Under the pieces are notes generated by a model, which ran no database searches, was not told where the DNA came from, and saw only the letters and a program-made list of their open reading frames with translations. From contig CAJOMA010000004.1 in the NCBI GenBank assembly GCA_905235655.1, positions 1-52,400 of the forward strand: a DNA stretch of 52,400 nt. Direction: 5' to 3'. Each line of letters begins with the position of its first letter. The first letter of the stretch is position 1. The DNA is from an uncultured Oscillospiraceae bacterium (GTDB lineage Bacteria > Bacillota > Clostridia > Oscillospirales > Oscillospiraceae). Of this stretch, positions 34,434 to 41,369 are shown piece after piece. A program made the position numbers and the translations under genes.

Positions 34434-34462
34434 TTGAGTTTTTCTATTTGGATTGGTATAAT
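34434..34462 (+). promoter_or_regulatory. Upstream promoter of the micropeptide unit
   Basis: TTGAGT, 17 nt, TATAAT; the first of two tandem promoters. Confidence 0.65.
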
Positions 34463-34477
34463 TGGGAATCATTACAT

Positions 34478-34506
34478 TTGCAAATAAAGTTACAATCTGT
34501 TACAAT
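34478..34506 (+). promoter_or_regulatory. Downstream promoter of the micropeptide unit
   Basis: TTGCAA, 17 nt, TACAAT, 44 bp after the first one. CTCGCGAG (palindrome) follows at 34516-34523 and could be an operator. Confidence 0.65.
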
Positions 34507-34549
34507 GTATATGTCCTCGCGAGACGAATACTTATAAGGAGGTATGTAT

Positions 34550-34621
34550 ATGTGTAATTTCAATTTCAATTGCAATAATATATGGCAGCTTCTTTGTTCG
34601 CTGCTTGGATGGGGCTGCTGA
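34550..34621 (+). CDS. Cys-rich micropeptide of 23 residues
   Basis: Below the ORF-track cutoff but well supported as a gene: two 17-nt-spaced promoters, a perfect AAGGAGG site 7 nt before ATG, and strong hairpins after the stop. The product has cysteines at 2, 8, 16 and 23, an Asn/Phe-rich front (MCNFNFNCNN) and a hydrophobic rear (IWQLLCSLLGWGC) that could sit in a membrane or bind metal. An ATG six nucleotides upstream would add two residues but is too close to the ribosome site. I recognise no family. It is not the six-Cys SCIFF peptide. Confidence 0.6.
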   Translation: MCNFNFNCNNIWQLLCSLLGWGC

Positions 34622-34647
34622 TTCAGCACCGCGAAATTAATACATTA

Positions 34648-34673
34648 GGCAGCTCTGCCAAGGCAAAGCTGCC
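34648..34673 (+). repeat. Small hairpin after the micropeptide
   Basis: GGCAGCT pairs with AGCTGCC over a 12-nt loop, immediately before the 26-bp hairpin. Confidence 0.5.
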
Positions 34674-34674
34674 G

Positions 34675-34733
34675 CAGTCTGTCAAAGAACCCGGGCTTTT
34701 TCCTAACAAAAGCCCGGGTTCTTTGACAGACTG
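34675..34733. repeat. Perfect 26-bp inverted repeat (7-nt loop)
   Basis: Arms at 34675-34700 and 34708-34733 are exactly complementary with loop TCCTAAC. The inner part (GAACCCGGGCTTTT) resembles a bidirectional terminator, but the arm is twice as long as a normal one and extends through GTCTGTCAAA. It could be a terminator, an RNase III substrate or a mobile-element end. Confidence 0.85.
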
Positions 34734-34763
34734 AGAGGTCACAAATGTGACCTCTTTCTTTTG
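34734..34763 (+). terminator. Terminator abutting the 26-bp hairpin
   Basis: AGAGGTCAC pairs with GTGACCTCT around AAAT, followed by TTCTTTT. Confidence 0.85.
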
Positions 34764-34782
34764 GTGGAGACTAATGGACTCG
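34759..34782. repeat. 24-bp direct copy of the tRNA-Val 3' end
   Basis: TTTTGGTGGAGACTAATGGACTCG is identical to 34900-34923, which is the 3' end of the tRNA-Val gene plus flanking T's. No tRNA body is attached to this copy. It could be an attachment-site scar or the remnant of a second tRNA gene. Confidence 0.85.
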
Positions 34783-34795
34783 CGAGCCGCGGGCT

Positions 34796-34838
34796 AAAAA
34801 ACATGCCACCGGCATGTTTTTTGCGGTCTGCGGACCGC
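34796..34838. repeat. Two adjacent palindromes between the tRNA-end copies
   Basis: AAAAAACATGCC/GGCATGTTTTTT (12 bp, loop ACC) looks like a bidirectional terminator; GCGGTC/GACCGC (loop TGCG) follows directly. The stretch 34762-34864 is also an imperfect long palindrome, because GTGGA..TGGACTCG recurs inverted at its right end (CGAGTCCA..TTCCAC). Confidence 0.7.
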
Positions 34839-34864
34839 CGCCCTGTTCGAGTCCAAGTTCCACG

Positions 34865-34902
34865 AAAAAAACACCTAACGCCACACGGCGTCAGGTGTTT
34901 TT
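34865..34902 (-). terminator. Terminator of tRNA-Val
   Basis: On the minus strand AACACCTGACGCC pairs with GGCGTTAGGTGTT (one mismatch), followed by TTTTTT, directly after the CCA end. Confidence 0.85.
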
Positions 34903-34979
34903 TGGTGGAGACTAATGGACTCGAACCATCGACCTCCTGCGTGTGAAGCAGGCGCTCTAACCAGCTGAGCTAAGCCTCC
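34903..34979 (-). tRNA. tRNA-Val (anticodon CAC)
   Basis: A 77-nt cloverleaf with encoded CCA. The acceptor GGAGGCT pairs with AGTCTCC (one G-U); D-arm region TTAGCTCAGCTGGTTAGAGC; anticodon stem CCTGC/GCAGG with loop TTCACAC, giving CAC for GUG codons; T-loop GGTTCGAGTCC. Promoter and terminator are present on the same strand. Confidence 0.93.
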
Positions 34980-34990
34980 GTAGCAGGCTT

Positions 34991-35018
34991 ATTATAGCAC
35001 ATTTTTCGTAAAAAGCAA
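34991..35018 (-). promoter_or_regulatory. Promoter of tRNA-Val
   Basis: On the minus strand TTGCTT, 16 nt, TATAAT, 12 bp before the mature 5' end. Confidence 0.65.
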
Positions 35019-35067
35019 GGACTTTTTTTGACGGTAAATCCTTTCGAAGCGATCTTAATTTGATACG

Positions 35068-35096
35068 TTGCGTTCTGTGGCAGACTGTGGTATATT
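35068..35096 (+). promoter_or_regulatory. Promoter of msrA
   Basis: TTGCGT, 17 nt, TATATT, 36 bp before the start; divergent from the tRNA promoter. Confidence 0.6.
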
Positions 35097-35132
35097 CTAA
35101 TATAGCTTGATAAATAATGGAGGAATAAATGC

Positions 35133-35624
35133 ATGAGAGCATATTTTGCAGGCGGCTGCTTCTGGTGCGTGACGCCGATCTATAAGATTTACGGTGTTGA
35201 CAAGGTAGTATGCGGCTATTCCGGTGGAAAAGAAAAGACTCCGACTTATGAGGATGTAAAGAAGCAGAAAACAGGACACAGAGAAACGATCATGCTGGAA
35301 TACGATCCCGCGAACGTTTCATTCGACGAGCTTCTGGATATCTTTTTTGCCAATGTTGACCCGTTTGATCCGGAAGGGCAGTTCATCGACAAGGGGCATT
35401 CCTATACGCTCGCAATCTATTATACCTCGGAGGAGGAGCGACGGCTTGCAGAGAAGCGAATCAAAAAGCTGAGTGAAGAATCGAACAGGGAAGTCTGCGT
35501 CGCGCTGGAGCCTTTTACCGCTTTCTATGAAGCGGAAGAATATCATCAAGATTATTATCTGAAGCATCCTAAGGAATTTGAACAGGAATTGATAGAATCT
35601 GGAAGGAAAGCAAACGACTCTTGA
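35133..35624 (+). CDS. msrA: Peptide methionine-S-sulfoxide reductase MsrA
   Basis: A 163-residue repair enzyme reducing S-methionine sulfoxide. The catalytic motif GGCFWCVTPIYK is at residues 7-18, followed by GVDKVVCGYSGG and PTYEDVKKQKTGHRE. FFANVDPFDPEGQFIDKGHSYTLAIYY belongs to the MsrA variant with an extended D-P-x-D-P-x-G-Q-F loop. The C-terminus ends soon after YHQDYYLKHPKEF. No msrB domain is fused or adjacent. It is monocistronic between its own promoter and terminator. Confidence 0.94.
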   Translation: MRAYFAGGCFWCVTPIYKIYGVDKVVCGYSGGKEKTPTYEDVKKQKTGHRETIMLEYDPANVSFDELLDIFFANVDPFDPEGQFIDKGHSYTLAIYYTSEEERRLAEKRIKKLSEESNREVCVALEPFTAFYEAEEYHQDYYLKHPKEFEQELIESGRKANDS

Positions 35625-35645
35625 CAGCGTAAATTCGACAGACAG

Positions 35646-35674
35646 AGAGACTGCGTCGCGCGGTCTCTTTTTTG
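35646..35674 (+). terminator. Terminator after msrA
   Basis: AGAGAC pairs with GTCTCT, with an inner GCG/CGC, then TTTTTT. Confidence 0.8.
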
Positions 35675-35684
35675 GTTTTCCATG

Positions 35685-35713
35685 TTGAAAAAAATGTGCT
35701 TTTCGGTTATAAT
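35685..35713 (+). promoter_or_regulatory. Promoter of queA-tgt
   Basis: TTGAAA, 17 nt, TATAAT, 31 bp before the queA TTG start. Confidence 0.8.
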
Positions 35714-35744
35714 GAGGTAGATTTTTACGAAAAGAGCTACGAAA

Positions 35745-36770
35745 TTGAAAACAAGTGATTTCTACTATGATCTTCCGCAAGAGCTGATCGCGCAGACGCC
35801 GCTCGAGCGCAGAGACGGCTCGCGTCTGCTCGTGATGCAGAAGGAGACCGGCGCCCTGGAGCACCGGCATTTTTATGATATTCTGGAGTATCTTCAAGAG
35901 GGCGACTGTCTCGTGATGAACGACTCGCGCGTCATTCCGGCGCGTCTGCTCGGTAATCGCTTGCCCTCGGGAGGCGCTGCGGAAGTCCTGCTTCTGACGG
36001 ATAAAGGCGACGGCGTCTGGGAATGTCTCGTCCGCCCTGCCAGAAAACTGCACGTCGGTACGCGGCTTTCGTTCGGCGACGGAAAACTGACAGCGACTGT
36101 TAAGGAAGAAATGGACGAGGGCAACCGGCTGGTGCAGTTCCATTATGAGGGTATCTTCCTCGAAATCCTCGAACAGCTCGGTAAAATGCCGCTGCCGCCG
36201 TATATCAAGGAAGAACTGAAGGACGCAGAGCGGTATCAGACCGTCTATTCCAAGGTGAGCGGCTCCGCTGCTGCACCGACCGCCGGCTTGCATTTTACAA
36301 AGGAGCTTCTGGATCGGATTGCCGCAAAGGGCGTGAAGCTTGCCTATGTGACCCTGCACGTCGGCTTAGGCACCTTCCGGCCTGTCAAGGTTGACGACGT
36401 GACAGACCACAAAATGCACAGCGAATTGTGCATGATCTCCAAGAAAACGGCGCAAATTCTGAACGAAACGAAGGCGTCGGGCGGACGGGTCATCTGCGTC
36501 GGAACGACTTCCTGCCGCACACTGGAGTCCCTTTCGGACGAGAACGGTCATTTTTCCGAAAAGTCCGCGTGGACGGACATTTTTATCTACCCCGGCTACA
36601 AGTTCAGAGCAATGGACGCGCTGATCACGAATTTCCACCTGCCGGAGAGCACGCTGATTATGCTGGTGTCCGCCTTCGCGGGCTACGGGCATGTGATGAA
36701 CGCCTACCGCGAGGCGGTCAAAGCGCGCTACCGCTTTTTCTCCTTTGGCGACGCGATGCTGATTGAGTGA
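35745..36770 (+). CDS. queA: tRNA preQ1-34 S-adenosylmethionine ribosyltransferase-isomerase QueA
   Basis: A 341-residue enzyme of queuosine synthesis that transfers the ribosyl part of SAM to preQ1 in tRNA. The start is TTG ([20 protein letters not shown] follows), with AAAGAG 8 nt upstream. Conserved blocks include [72 protein letters not shown] and the C-terminal [18 protein letters not shown]. tgt, the enzyme acting one step earlier on tRNA, follows 9 nt later. Confidence 0.96.
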   Translation: MKTSDFYYDLPQELIAQTPLERRDGSRLLVMQKETGALEHRHFYDILEYLQEGDCLVMNDSRVIPARLLGNRLPSGGAAEVLLLTDKGDGVWECLVRPARKLHVGTRLSFGDGKLTATVKEEMDEGNRLVQFHYEGIFLEILEQLGKMPLPPYIKEELKDAERYQTVYSKVSGSAAAPTAGLHFTKELLDRIAAKGVKLAYVTLHVGLGTFRPVKVDDVTDHKMHSELCMISKKTAQILNETKASGGRVICVGTTSCRTLESLSDENGHFSEKSAWTDIFIYPGYKFRAMDALITNFHLPESTLIMLVSAFAGYGHVMNAYREAVKARYRFFSFGDAMLIE

Positions 36771-36779
36771 GGTATAACT

Positions 36780-37916
36780 ATGTTTGAACTGCTGAAAACG
36801 GAAGGCGCGGCGCGGCGCGGCGTGTTTACCTGCGCGCACGGCACGGTGCAGACGCCCGTATTTATGAACGTTGGTACGCAGGGTGCGATCAAAGGCGCGC
36901 TGAGCGCGGCAGACCTGAAGAATATCGGCTGTCAGGTGGAGCTGTCCAACACCTACCATCTGCATCTGCGCCCAGGCGATCAGACCGTCCGCGCGATGGG
37001 CGGACTGCACAGGTTTATGACGTGGGACGGGCCGATACTGACTGATTCCGGCGGCTTTCAGGTGTTTTCTCTGGCAAGCCTGCGGAAGATCAAGGAGGAG
37101 GGCGTGTATTTCGCCTCCCACATCGACGGACGCAAAATCTTCATGGGACCGGAGGAGAGCATGCAGATTCAGTCGAATCTCGGCTCGGATATCTGCATGG
37201 CGTTTGACGAGTGCGTCAAAAACCCGTCGCCTTATGAATATGTCAAGGCTTCGGTACAGCGGACGTACCGCTGGCTGGTGCGCTGCAGGAACGAAAACGC
37301 CCGCCTGAATCAGATGGAAACGACCGTCAACCCGCAGCAGATGCTTTGGGGTATCAATCAGGGCGGAACGTATGCCGACCTGCGCATTGAATACATGAAA
37401 ATGATCGCCGATCTTGACCTGCCGGGCTATGCCATCGGCGGTCTCGCGGTCGGCGAGCCGACACAGACGATGTATGACATCATCGAGGCGATCGAGCCTT
37501 ACATGCCGAGAAATAAGACGCGCTATCTGATGGGAGTCGGCACGCCGTCAAATCTCATCGAGGGCGTGGCAAGAGGCGTCGATTTCTTCGACTGCGTAAT
37601 GCCTGCAAGAAACGCAAGACACGCAAAGCTCTTTACATGGGGCGGTACGAGAAACCTGAAAAACGCAAAGTATGAACGCGATGAACGTCCGATCGACCCG
37701 GAATGCGACTGTCCGGTCTGCCGCAGATATTCGCGCGCGTATATCCACCATTTGTTCAAGGCGGAGGAAATGCTCGCCATGCGCCTGTCCGTTATGCACA
37801 ACCTCTATTTCTACAACATGCTGACCCGCCGCATTCGCGACGCACTGGACGCTGGGGAATTCGCCCGCTTCCGCGCGGAATACTCGGAAAAGCTCGGCAG
37901 ACCTGCCGAGGATTGA
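36780..37916 (+). CDS. tgt: tRNA-guanine transglycosylase Tgt
   Basis: A 378-residue TIM-barrel enzyme that swaps guanine-34 for preQ1. Visible are TPVFMNVGTQGAIKG, LSNTYHLHLRPGD, LTDSGGFQVFSLASLRKI (catalytic Asp), DICMAFDECVKNP, GYAIGGLAVGEP and the zinc site CDCPVCRRYSRAYIHHLF. Length and motifs are complete. It is linked to queA upstream; yajC 87 bp downstream has its own promoter. Confidence 0.97.
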   Translation: MFELLKTEGAARRGVFTCAHGTVQTPVFMNVGTQGAIKGALSAADLKNIGCQVELSNTYHLHLRPGDQTVRAMGGLHRFMTWDGPILTDSGGFQVFSLASLRKIKEEGVYFASHIDGRKIFMGPEESMQIQSNLGSDICMAFDECVKNPSPYEYVKASVQRTYRWLVRCRNENARLNQMETTVNPQQMLWGINQGGTYADLRIEYMKMIADLDLPGYAIGGLAVGEPTQTMYDIIEAIEPYMPRNKTRYLMGVGTPSNLIEGVARGVDFFDCVMPARNARHAKLFTWGGTRNLKNAKYERDERPIDPECDCPVCRRYSRAYIHHLFKAEEMLAMRLSVMHNLYFYNMLTRRIRDALDAGEFARFRAEYSEKLGRPAED

Positions 37917-37945
37917 CCGAAAATGTAAAATTATCAATATTATAC

Positions 37946-37974
37946 TTGCATTGCACGCAGCGATTCAGTATAAT
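37946..37974 (+). promoter_or_regulatory. Promoter of yajC
   Basis: TTGCAT, 17 nt, TATAAT, 29 bp before the yajC ATG. Confidence 0.8.
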
Positions 37975-38003
37975 AGCAGTAACAATAATTAGGAGGAAAT
38001 CTC

Positions 38004-38360
38004 ATGGATCCCAGTTTTATCATTATTCTTGTCGCAATGATCGCGGTGTTCTACTTTATGATCATCCGGCCTGAGAAGAAAAAGAAAAAGGAAGAGGAAG
38101 CGCTGCGCAGCTCGCTGAAGGAAGGCGACAAAATCACGACCATCGGCGGTATCGTCGGTAAGATCGTCGATATGAAGGATGAAAACATCGTGATCGAAAC
38201 CAGCATGGACCGCGTCCGCATGGAGCTTGCCAAGTGGTCAGTCATGACGAACAACACCGCGCAGGAGGCTGCGCAGAAGGCGCGCGCCGAGGCGCAGGCC
38301 GCCGCAAAAGAACGCGCGGAAAAGAGAAAAGCTGAAAAAGAAGCAAAGAAAAAGAAATAA
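38004..38360 (+). CDS. yajC: Preprotein translocase accessory subunit YajC
   Basis: A 118-residue membrane protein that associates with the SecDF part of the translocon. One N-terminal membrane helix (FIIILVAMIAVFYFMIIRPEKKK) is followed by the YajC core LKEGDKITTIGGIVGKIVDMKDENIVIET and a long Lys/Ala/Glu helix (AQKARAEAQAAAKERAEKRK). The order queA-tgt-yajC is conserved in Clostridia. A terminator follows; secD/secF are not present. Confidence 0.95.
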   Translation: MDPSFIIILVAMIAVFYFMIIRPEKKKKKEEEALRSSLKEGDKITTIGGIVGKIVDMKDENIVIETSMDRVRMELAKWSVMTNNTAQEAAQKARAEAQAAAKERAEKRKAEKEAKKKK

Positions 38361-38371
38361 TCGACAGCAGG

Positions 38372-38403
38372 AACGCACGACTGAAACGGTCGTGCGTTTT
38401 TTT
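38372..38403 (+). terminator. Terminator after yajC
   Basis: AACGCACGAC pairs with GTCGTGCGTT, followed by TTTTT. Confidence 0.88.
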
Positions 38404-38455
38404 GTCATACATCGCGCGCTCAGACAATACGCTGAAAAGGGAAAGGAGAGTAGGT

Positions 38456-38842
38456 ATGAAAACGAAAACGAGCAAAAAAAGCTTCTGGATTGTATTGCTG
38501 ATCGCGATTCCCGCGTTGACAATTCTGGCGGCATTCGGCGGGGCAAAGCTGATCTTATCGGGCGCAGTGCCGGAAAGCAAGCTGGAGCTGACCGTCTGCA
38601 TCGCGGTCGGACTGGTTGCGCTGGTGCTGTCGCTGATAGGCGCGTATCGCGCAAAGCAGAAAAAATTTATTTGGGGAATTGCGTTCGCAGCAGGTTATAT
38701 CGTGATTTTAATGCTGTCGAATCTGCTGTTCTTCGGAGAGGGATACGGCGCGATTCTGCCCAACGTGATTGCCGTGATGACAGGCGGCGTGATCGGCAGC
38801 ATGATCGGGGCAGGGAAACGCAGAAACAGAAAGCATGCGTAA
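38456..38842 (+). CDS. TIGR04086-like small four-helix membrane protein
   Basis: A 128-residue integral membrane protein with a Lys-rich start and four hydrophobic segments (SFWIVLLIAIPALTILAAFGG; LTVCIAVGLVALVLSLIGAY; FIWGIAFAAGYIVILMLSNLL; PNVIAVMTGGVIGSMIGAG) and a basic tail. Size, helix number and place after yajC match what I recall of the TIGR04086 family, function unknown. The ATG at 38456 has AAAGGAG upstream; the track start at 38402 lies in the terminator. In many Clostridia a SCIFF peptide and its radical-SAM maturase follow at this point; here a recombinase does. Confidence 0.78.
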   Translation: MKTKTSKKSFWIVLLIAIPALTILAAFGGAKLILSGAVPESKLELTVCIAVGLVALVLSLIGAYRAKQKKFIWGIAFAAGYIVILMLSNLLFFGEGYGAILPNVIAVMTGGVIGSMIGAGKRRNRKHA

Positions 38843-39064
38843 CTTTCGTAAAAAATGTCCAAAGCGATTTTGGATAATTGCAGGATTTCCTGCAAAATGA
38901 AAATCTACCATATATAGAGGGAATATACGACGCTTCCCACAAGATGTCGGAAGAAGATTTCAAAAGGGTTACAAGTGCAAATTAACGGTTACGCGGTTTA
39001 CATAACTAAGTTTACATAATATATGTGCATAATAAACAAATTTTAACAAAAACGCGAAAAAGTG
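38843..39064. other. Non-coding AT-rich region upstream of xerD
   Basis: No open frame longer than about 13 codons with a ribosome site. It holds two 10-bp direct repeats (listed separately) and a possible extra promoter TTTACA-17-TATATG at 38998-39026. Confidence 0.5.
38996..39019. repeat. Two 10-bp direct repeats, 14-bp period
   Basis: GTTTACATAA occurs twice, separated by CTAA, about 46 bp before the likely xerD promoter. Possible regulator sites. Confidence 0.6.
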
Positions 39065-39093
39065 TTGAAATTCAAGGTTTTTTGCGGTATAGT
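39065..39093 (+). promoter_or_regulatory. Promoter of the XerD-like gene
   Basis: TTGAAA, 17 nt, TATAGT; the transcript would have a 5' leader of about 115 nt. Confidence 0.65.
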
Positions 39094-39214
39094 TACTTTT
39101 GCAACGGTGAAAAAATTGGTAGAAATAATATTTTTCGCATAAATTGTGATTGTTGTTTCCGCCAAACACTATATGTAGTTTTTTGCCGAATCTTGTAGGA
39201 AAGGAGCCGATCTC

Positions 39215-40099
39215 TTGGCAAATCTTGTATCCGCTTACGAGAATTATCTTTTGAATATCAAGCATGCCTCTGCCAATACGGTTGCTTCCTACATGCGCGA
39301 TATCCGCCAGTTCACTGATTACATTTCGGATATTGAGGATATGCAGCTCGAAGCTTGTGACAGAGACTGTATTTGCCGCTATACGCAGCACCTTTCGAAT
39401 AACGGTAAATCTCCGTCGACAATTGCGCGCAGCATTGCCTCTATGAAGAGCTTTTATGCTTTTTGTCAGGCGGAGGGGTTCGTTACCGATAATCCCGTCC
39501 ATGAGATTCCGCAGCAAAAGGCAGAAAAGAAACTGCCGCAGATTTTAACCGGCAGGGAAGTCGAGCTTTTGCTGGAGCAGCCCAAATGCACGGACATGAA
39601 GGGCTTTCGCGATAAGGCGATGCTGGAAACGCTCTATGCGACCGGTATGCGCGTCAGTGAAATGATCTCTCTGAACGTCGCGGACGTCAGCCTTTCAGGC
39701 TCTTTCGTCAAGTGTGAGGGCGGCGGCAAATTCCGTATTATCCCGCTTTACCCCGCGGCGGTCAAGGCGCTCACGGCGTATTTGACCGATATTCGCCCGA
39801 AGATGGTCTCGGGGCCGGAGGAGGAAGCGCTTTTCGTCAACATTAACGGCGACCGCATGACCCGACAGGGCTTCTGGAAGATCATCAAGCACTATCAGGA
39901 CACGGCGCAGATCAGCAAGGACATCACGCCACACACCCTGCGCCACAGCTTTGCCGCGCATTTGCTGGAAAACGGCGCTGATCTTCGCTCCCTGCAGGAA
40001 ATGCTCGGGCACAGCGATATTTCCTCGACCCAGATCTATACGCAGGTCGTCAAGCAGAATCTGAAGAACGTTTACAACAAATATCATCCCCGTGCTTGA
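39215..40099 (+). CDS. xerD: Tyrosine recombinase, XerD-like
   Basis: A 294-residue site-specific recombinase. The N-terminal SAM-like core-binding domain (YLLNIKHASANTVASYMRDI) precedes the catalytic domain from about 110 with the Arg motif LYATGMRVSEMISL, HTLRHSFAAHLLENGADL, LGHSDISSTQIYTQ and the final Tyr. This size and the IYTQVVKQNLKNVYNKYHPRA tail are standard for XerD, which resolves chromosome dimers at dif with XerC. The start is TTG (ANLVSAYENYLL follows) behind AAAGGAG. A second recombinase lies at 49.4 kb. No integrase-linked mobile genes surround it, supporting a housekeeping role. Confidence 0.9.
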   Translation: MANLVSAYENYLLNIKHASANTVASYMRDIRQFTDYISDIEDMQLEACDRDCICRYTQHLSNNGKSPSTIARSIASMKSFYAFCQAEGFVTDNPVHEIPQQKAEKKLPQILTGREVELLLEQPKCTDMKGFRDKAMLETLYATGMRVSEMISLNVADVSLSGSFVKCEGGGKFRIIPLYPAAVKALTAYLTDIRPKMVSGPEEEALFVNINGDRMTRQGFWKIIKHYQDTAQISKDITPHTLRHSFAAHLLENGADLRSLQEMLGHSDISSTQIYTQVVKQNLKNVYNKYHPRA

Positions 40100-40128
40100 T
40101 GGTCGGTGAGGATTCGCCGGCCGTTCAA

Positions 40129-40157
40129 AAAAGTGCGCAGTTCAGACGCGCACTTTT
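40129..40157. terminator. Bidirectional terminator between xerD and the minus-strand gene
   Basis: AAAAGTGCGC pairs with GCGCACTTTT; T- and A-flanks serve both converging genes. Confidence 0.85.
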
Positions 40158-40803
40158 AGTCTGCACACTGCTTGTACTCACGCAGCAGCGCGATTGCCGC
40201 CCTGCAGCCGTACTTCTCCGCAACGGCGATCTTCCTTTTTACGGACGCTTCCGTGTCGTAGTATTTCGTGGCTCCGTTTTCACTTCGGTAACTGCACTGC
40301 GCCGTTTTCAGATATCCTTTTGCCGTGCCGTTGCGGTTTATTTGCGTCGAAACGTTCCATGGAATGATTTCAAGAACCCATTGATTTCCGTACAGCGCCT
40401 GCGCCTTTCGGGTAAAGCTTTCCCAGCAATTGCAGAGCAATCCGGAAACTTGCACATCTGCGTCAGGGCAGAGCCGGTGGAGCGCCGGAGGCACGGTTAT
40501 TTTTGCCCGCATACGCTGCTGCAGTCCGATTGCGATCGCAGCGCTTACCTCGTTGATCGGCTGCTCAAAGTCGAGAAAACACCCGTTTCCGCACGCCTCC
40601 GCCAAGCGGTCCAGTACGGCTGGCGGCGGAGCAGCGGCAGGTAAATGAAGATCGTCGATGACAGGGGGCGCGTCGGGAATCAGGCGCGTCGGAAGCCGGA
40701 GTGTTCCGTCCGCGTTAAACCCATAACCGAGCTGCGCATACAGCATATCCGACGTCGGCGCCGTTTCGTTTTCCTCTGCGGCAAAATAGAAGGGGATTGA
40801 CAA
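40156..40803 (-). CDS. Uncharacterised protein of 215 residues, possible hydrolase-type fold
   Basis: Coding sense is supported by GGAGG 8 nt before a TTG start and by the shared terminator at its end. The protein begins SIPFYFAAEENETAPTSDML, has an acidic motif NGCFLDFEQPINE near residue 75, then ITVPPALHRLCPDADVQVSGLL and ends with VAEKYGCRAAIALLREYKQCAD. The pattern F-L-D-F-E followed by beta/alpha-like stretches recalls TIM-barrel glycosidase-like proteins, where the acidic residues would be catalytic, but I do not recognise a family and this is only a suggestion. There is no signal peptide. It is divergent from yqeG. The overlapping plus-strand ORF 40096-40644 has no ribosome site. Confidence 0.6.
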   Translation of the reverse strand: MSIPFYFAAEENETAPTSDMLYAQLGYGFNADGTLRLPTRLIPDAPPVIDDLHLPAAAPPPAVLDRLAEACGNGCFLDFEQPINEVSAAIAIGLQQRMRAKITVPPALHRLCPDADVQVSGLLCNCWESFTRKAQALYGNQWVLEIIPWNVSTQINRNGTAKGYLKTAQCSYRSENGATKYYDTEASVKRKIAVAEKYGCRAAIALLREYKQCAD

Positions 40804-40832
40804 TAGACAAACCTCCGCATCGGTGTTATAAT
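40804..40832 (+). promoter_or_regulatory. Promoter of yqeG-peptidase
   Basis: TAGACA, 17 nt, TATAAT, 37 bp before the yqeG ATG. Confidence 0.55.
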
Positions 40833-40868
40833 ATGGCTGTAAGAATCTATGGGAACGCAGGAAACATT

Positions 40869-41369
40869 ATGCTGTCATTTTTACCGGATCATATTTTCCA
40901 GAACATCACCGATATTTCCCCCGACTTTCTTTGCAGTCGGGAGCTTTCGCTGCTGCTGGCGGATTTTGACAATACGATGCTGCCCTATACGACGGATATT
41001 CCGTCGCAGGAGCTGCTGGACTGGATGGAAAAGATCAAGGCCGCAGGAATCACGCTTTGTATTGTTTCCAACAGCCGAAAGCCGCGCGTGCCGCGCTTTT
41101 GTGAGCAGTATGGCATTATGTGCATCACCGGGGCGAAGAAACCCGGAACGCGCGGCGTAAAGGAAGCGCTGCGACGATTCAGCGCGGAGAAGAATAACAC
41201 CGCGCTGGTCGGCGATCAGATCTACACCGACGTGTTATGCGCCAAGCTGTCCGGCGTGACGGCGCTGGCGGTCAAATCCATTCACAATCACAATATCTGG
41301 CTGAAGCTGCGCCACGTGCTCGAGGTGCCGTTTCTGGCAATTGCAGGAAAGAGGAGAGTAAAGCTTTGA
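40869..41369 (+). CDS. YqeG-family HAD phosphatase
   Basis: A 166-residue HAD subclass IIIA phosphatase. The catalytic motif LLLADFDNTMLPY is near residue 29, motif II is LCIVSNSRKPRV, and the C-terminal acidic motif is TALVGDQIYTDVLCAKLSG. Relatives (YqeG, GEP4) dephosphorylate phosphatidylglycerophosphate in yeast; the bacterial substrate is less certain. The ATG at 40869 (MLSFLPDHIFQNI) is the family start; the track's 40797 reads through the promoter. It overlaps the M24 peptidase by 4 nt. Confidence 0.93.
   Translation: MLSFLPDHIFQNITDISPDFLCSRELSLLLADFDNTMLPYTTDIPSQELLDWMEKIKAAGITLCIVSNSRKPRVPRFCEQYGIMCITGAKKPGTRGVKEALRRFSAEKNNTALVGDQIYTDVLCAKLSGVTALAVKSIHNHNIWLKLRHVLEVPFLAIAGKRRVKL

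Noticed and set aside
34761-34946. 61-residue ORF ending VETNGLEPSTSCV
   Set aside because: The classical false ORF made by reading across a tRNA gene in antisense; it covers the tRNA-Val end and the repeats.
34401-35132. CRISPR array suggested by repeated palindromes
   Set aside because: Only two copies of one 24-bp repeat, which is a tRNA end; the other elements are unrelated hairpins with no regular spacers.
40096-40644. Plus-strand ORF overlapping the minus-strand unknown gene
   Set aside because: No ribosome site, begins inside the xerD stop and crosses the terminator hairpin.
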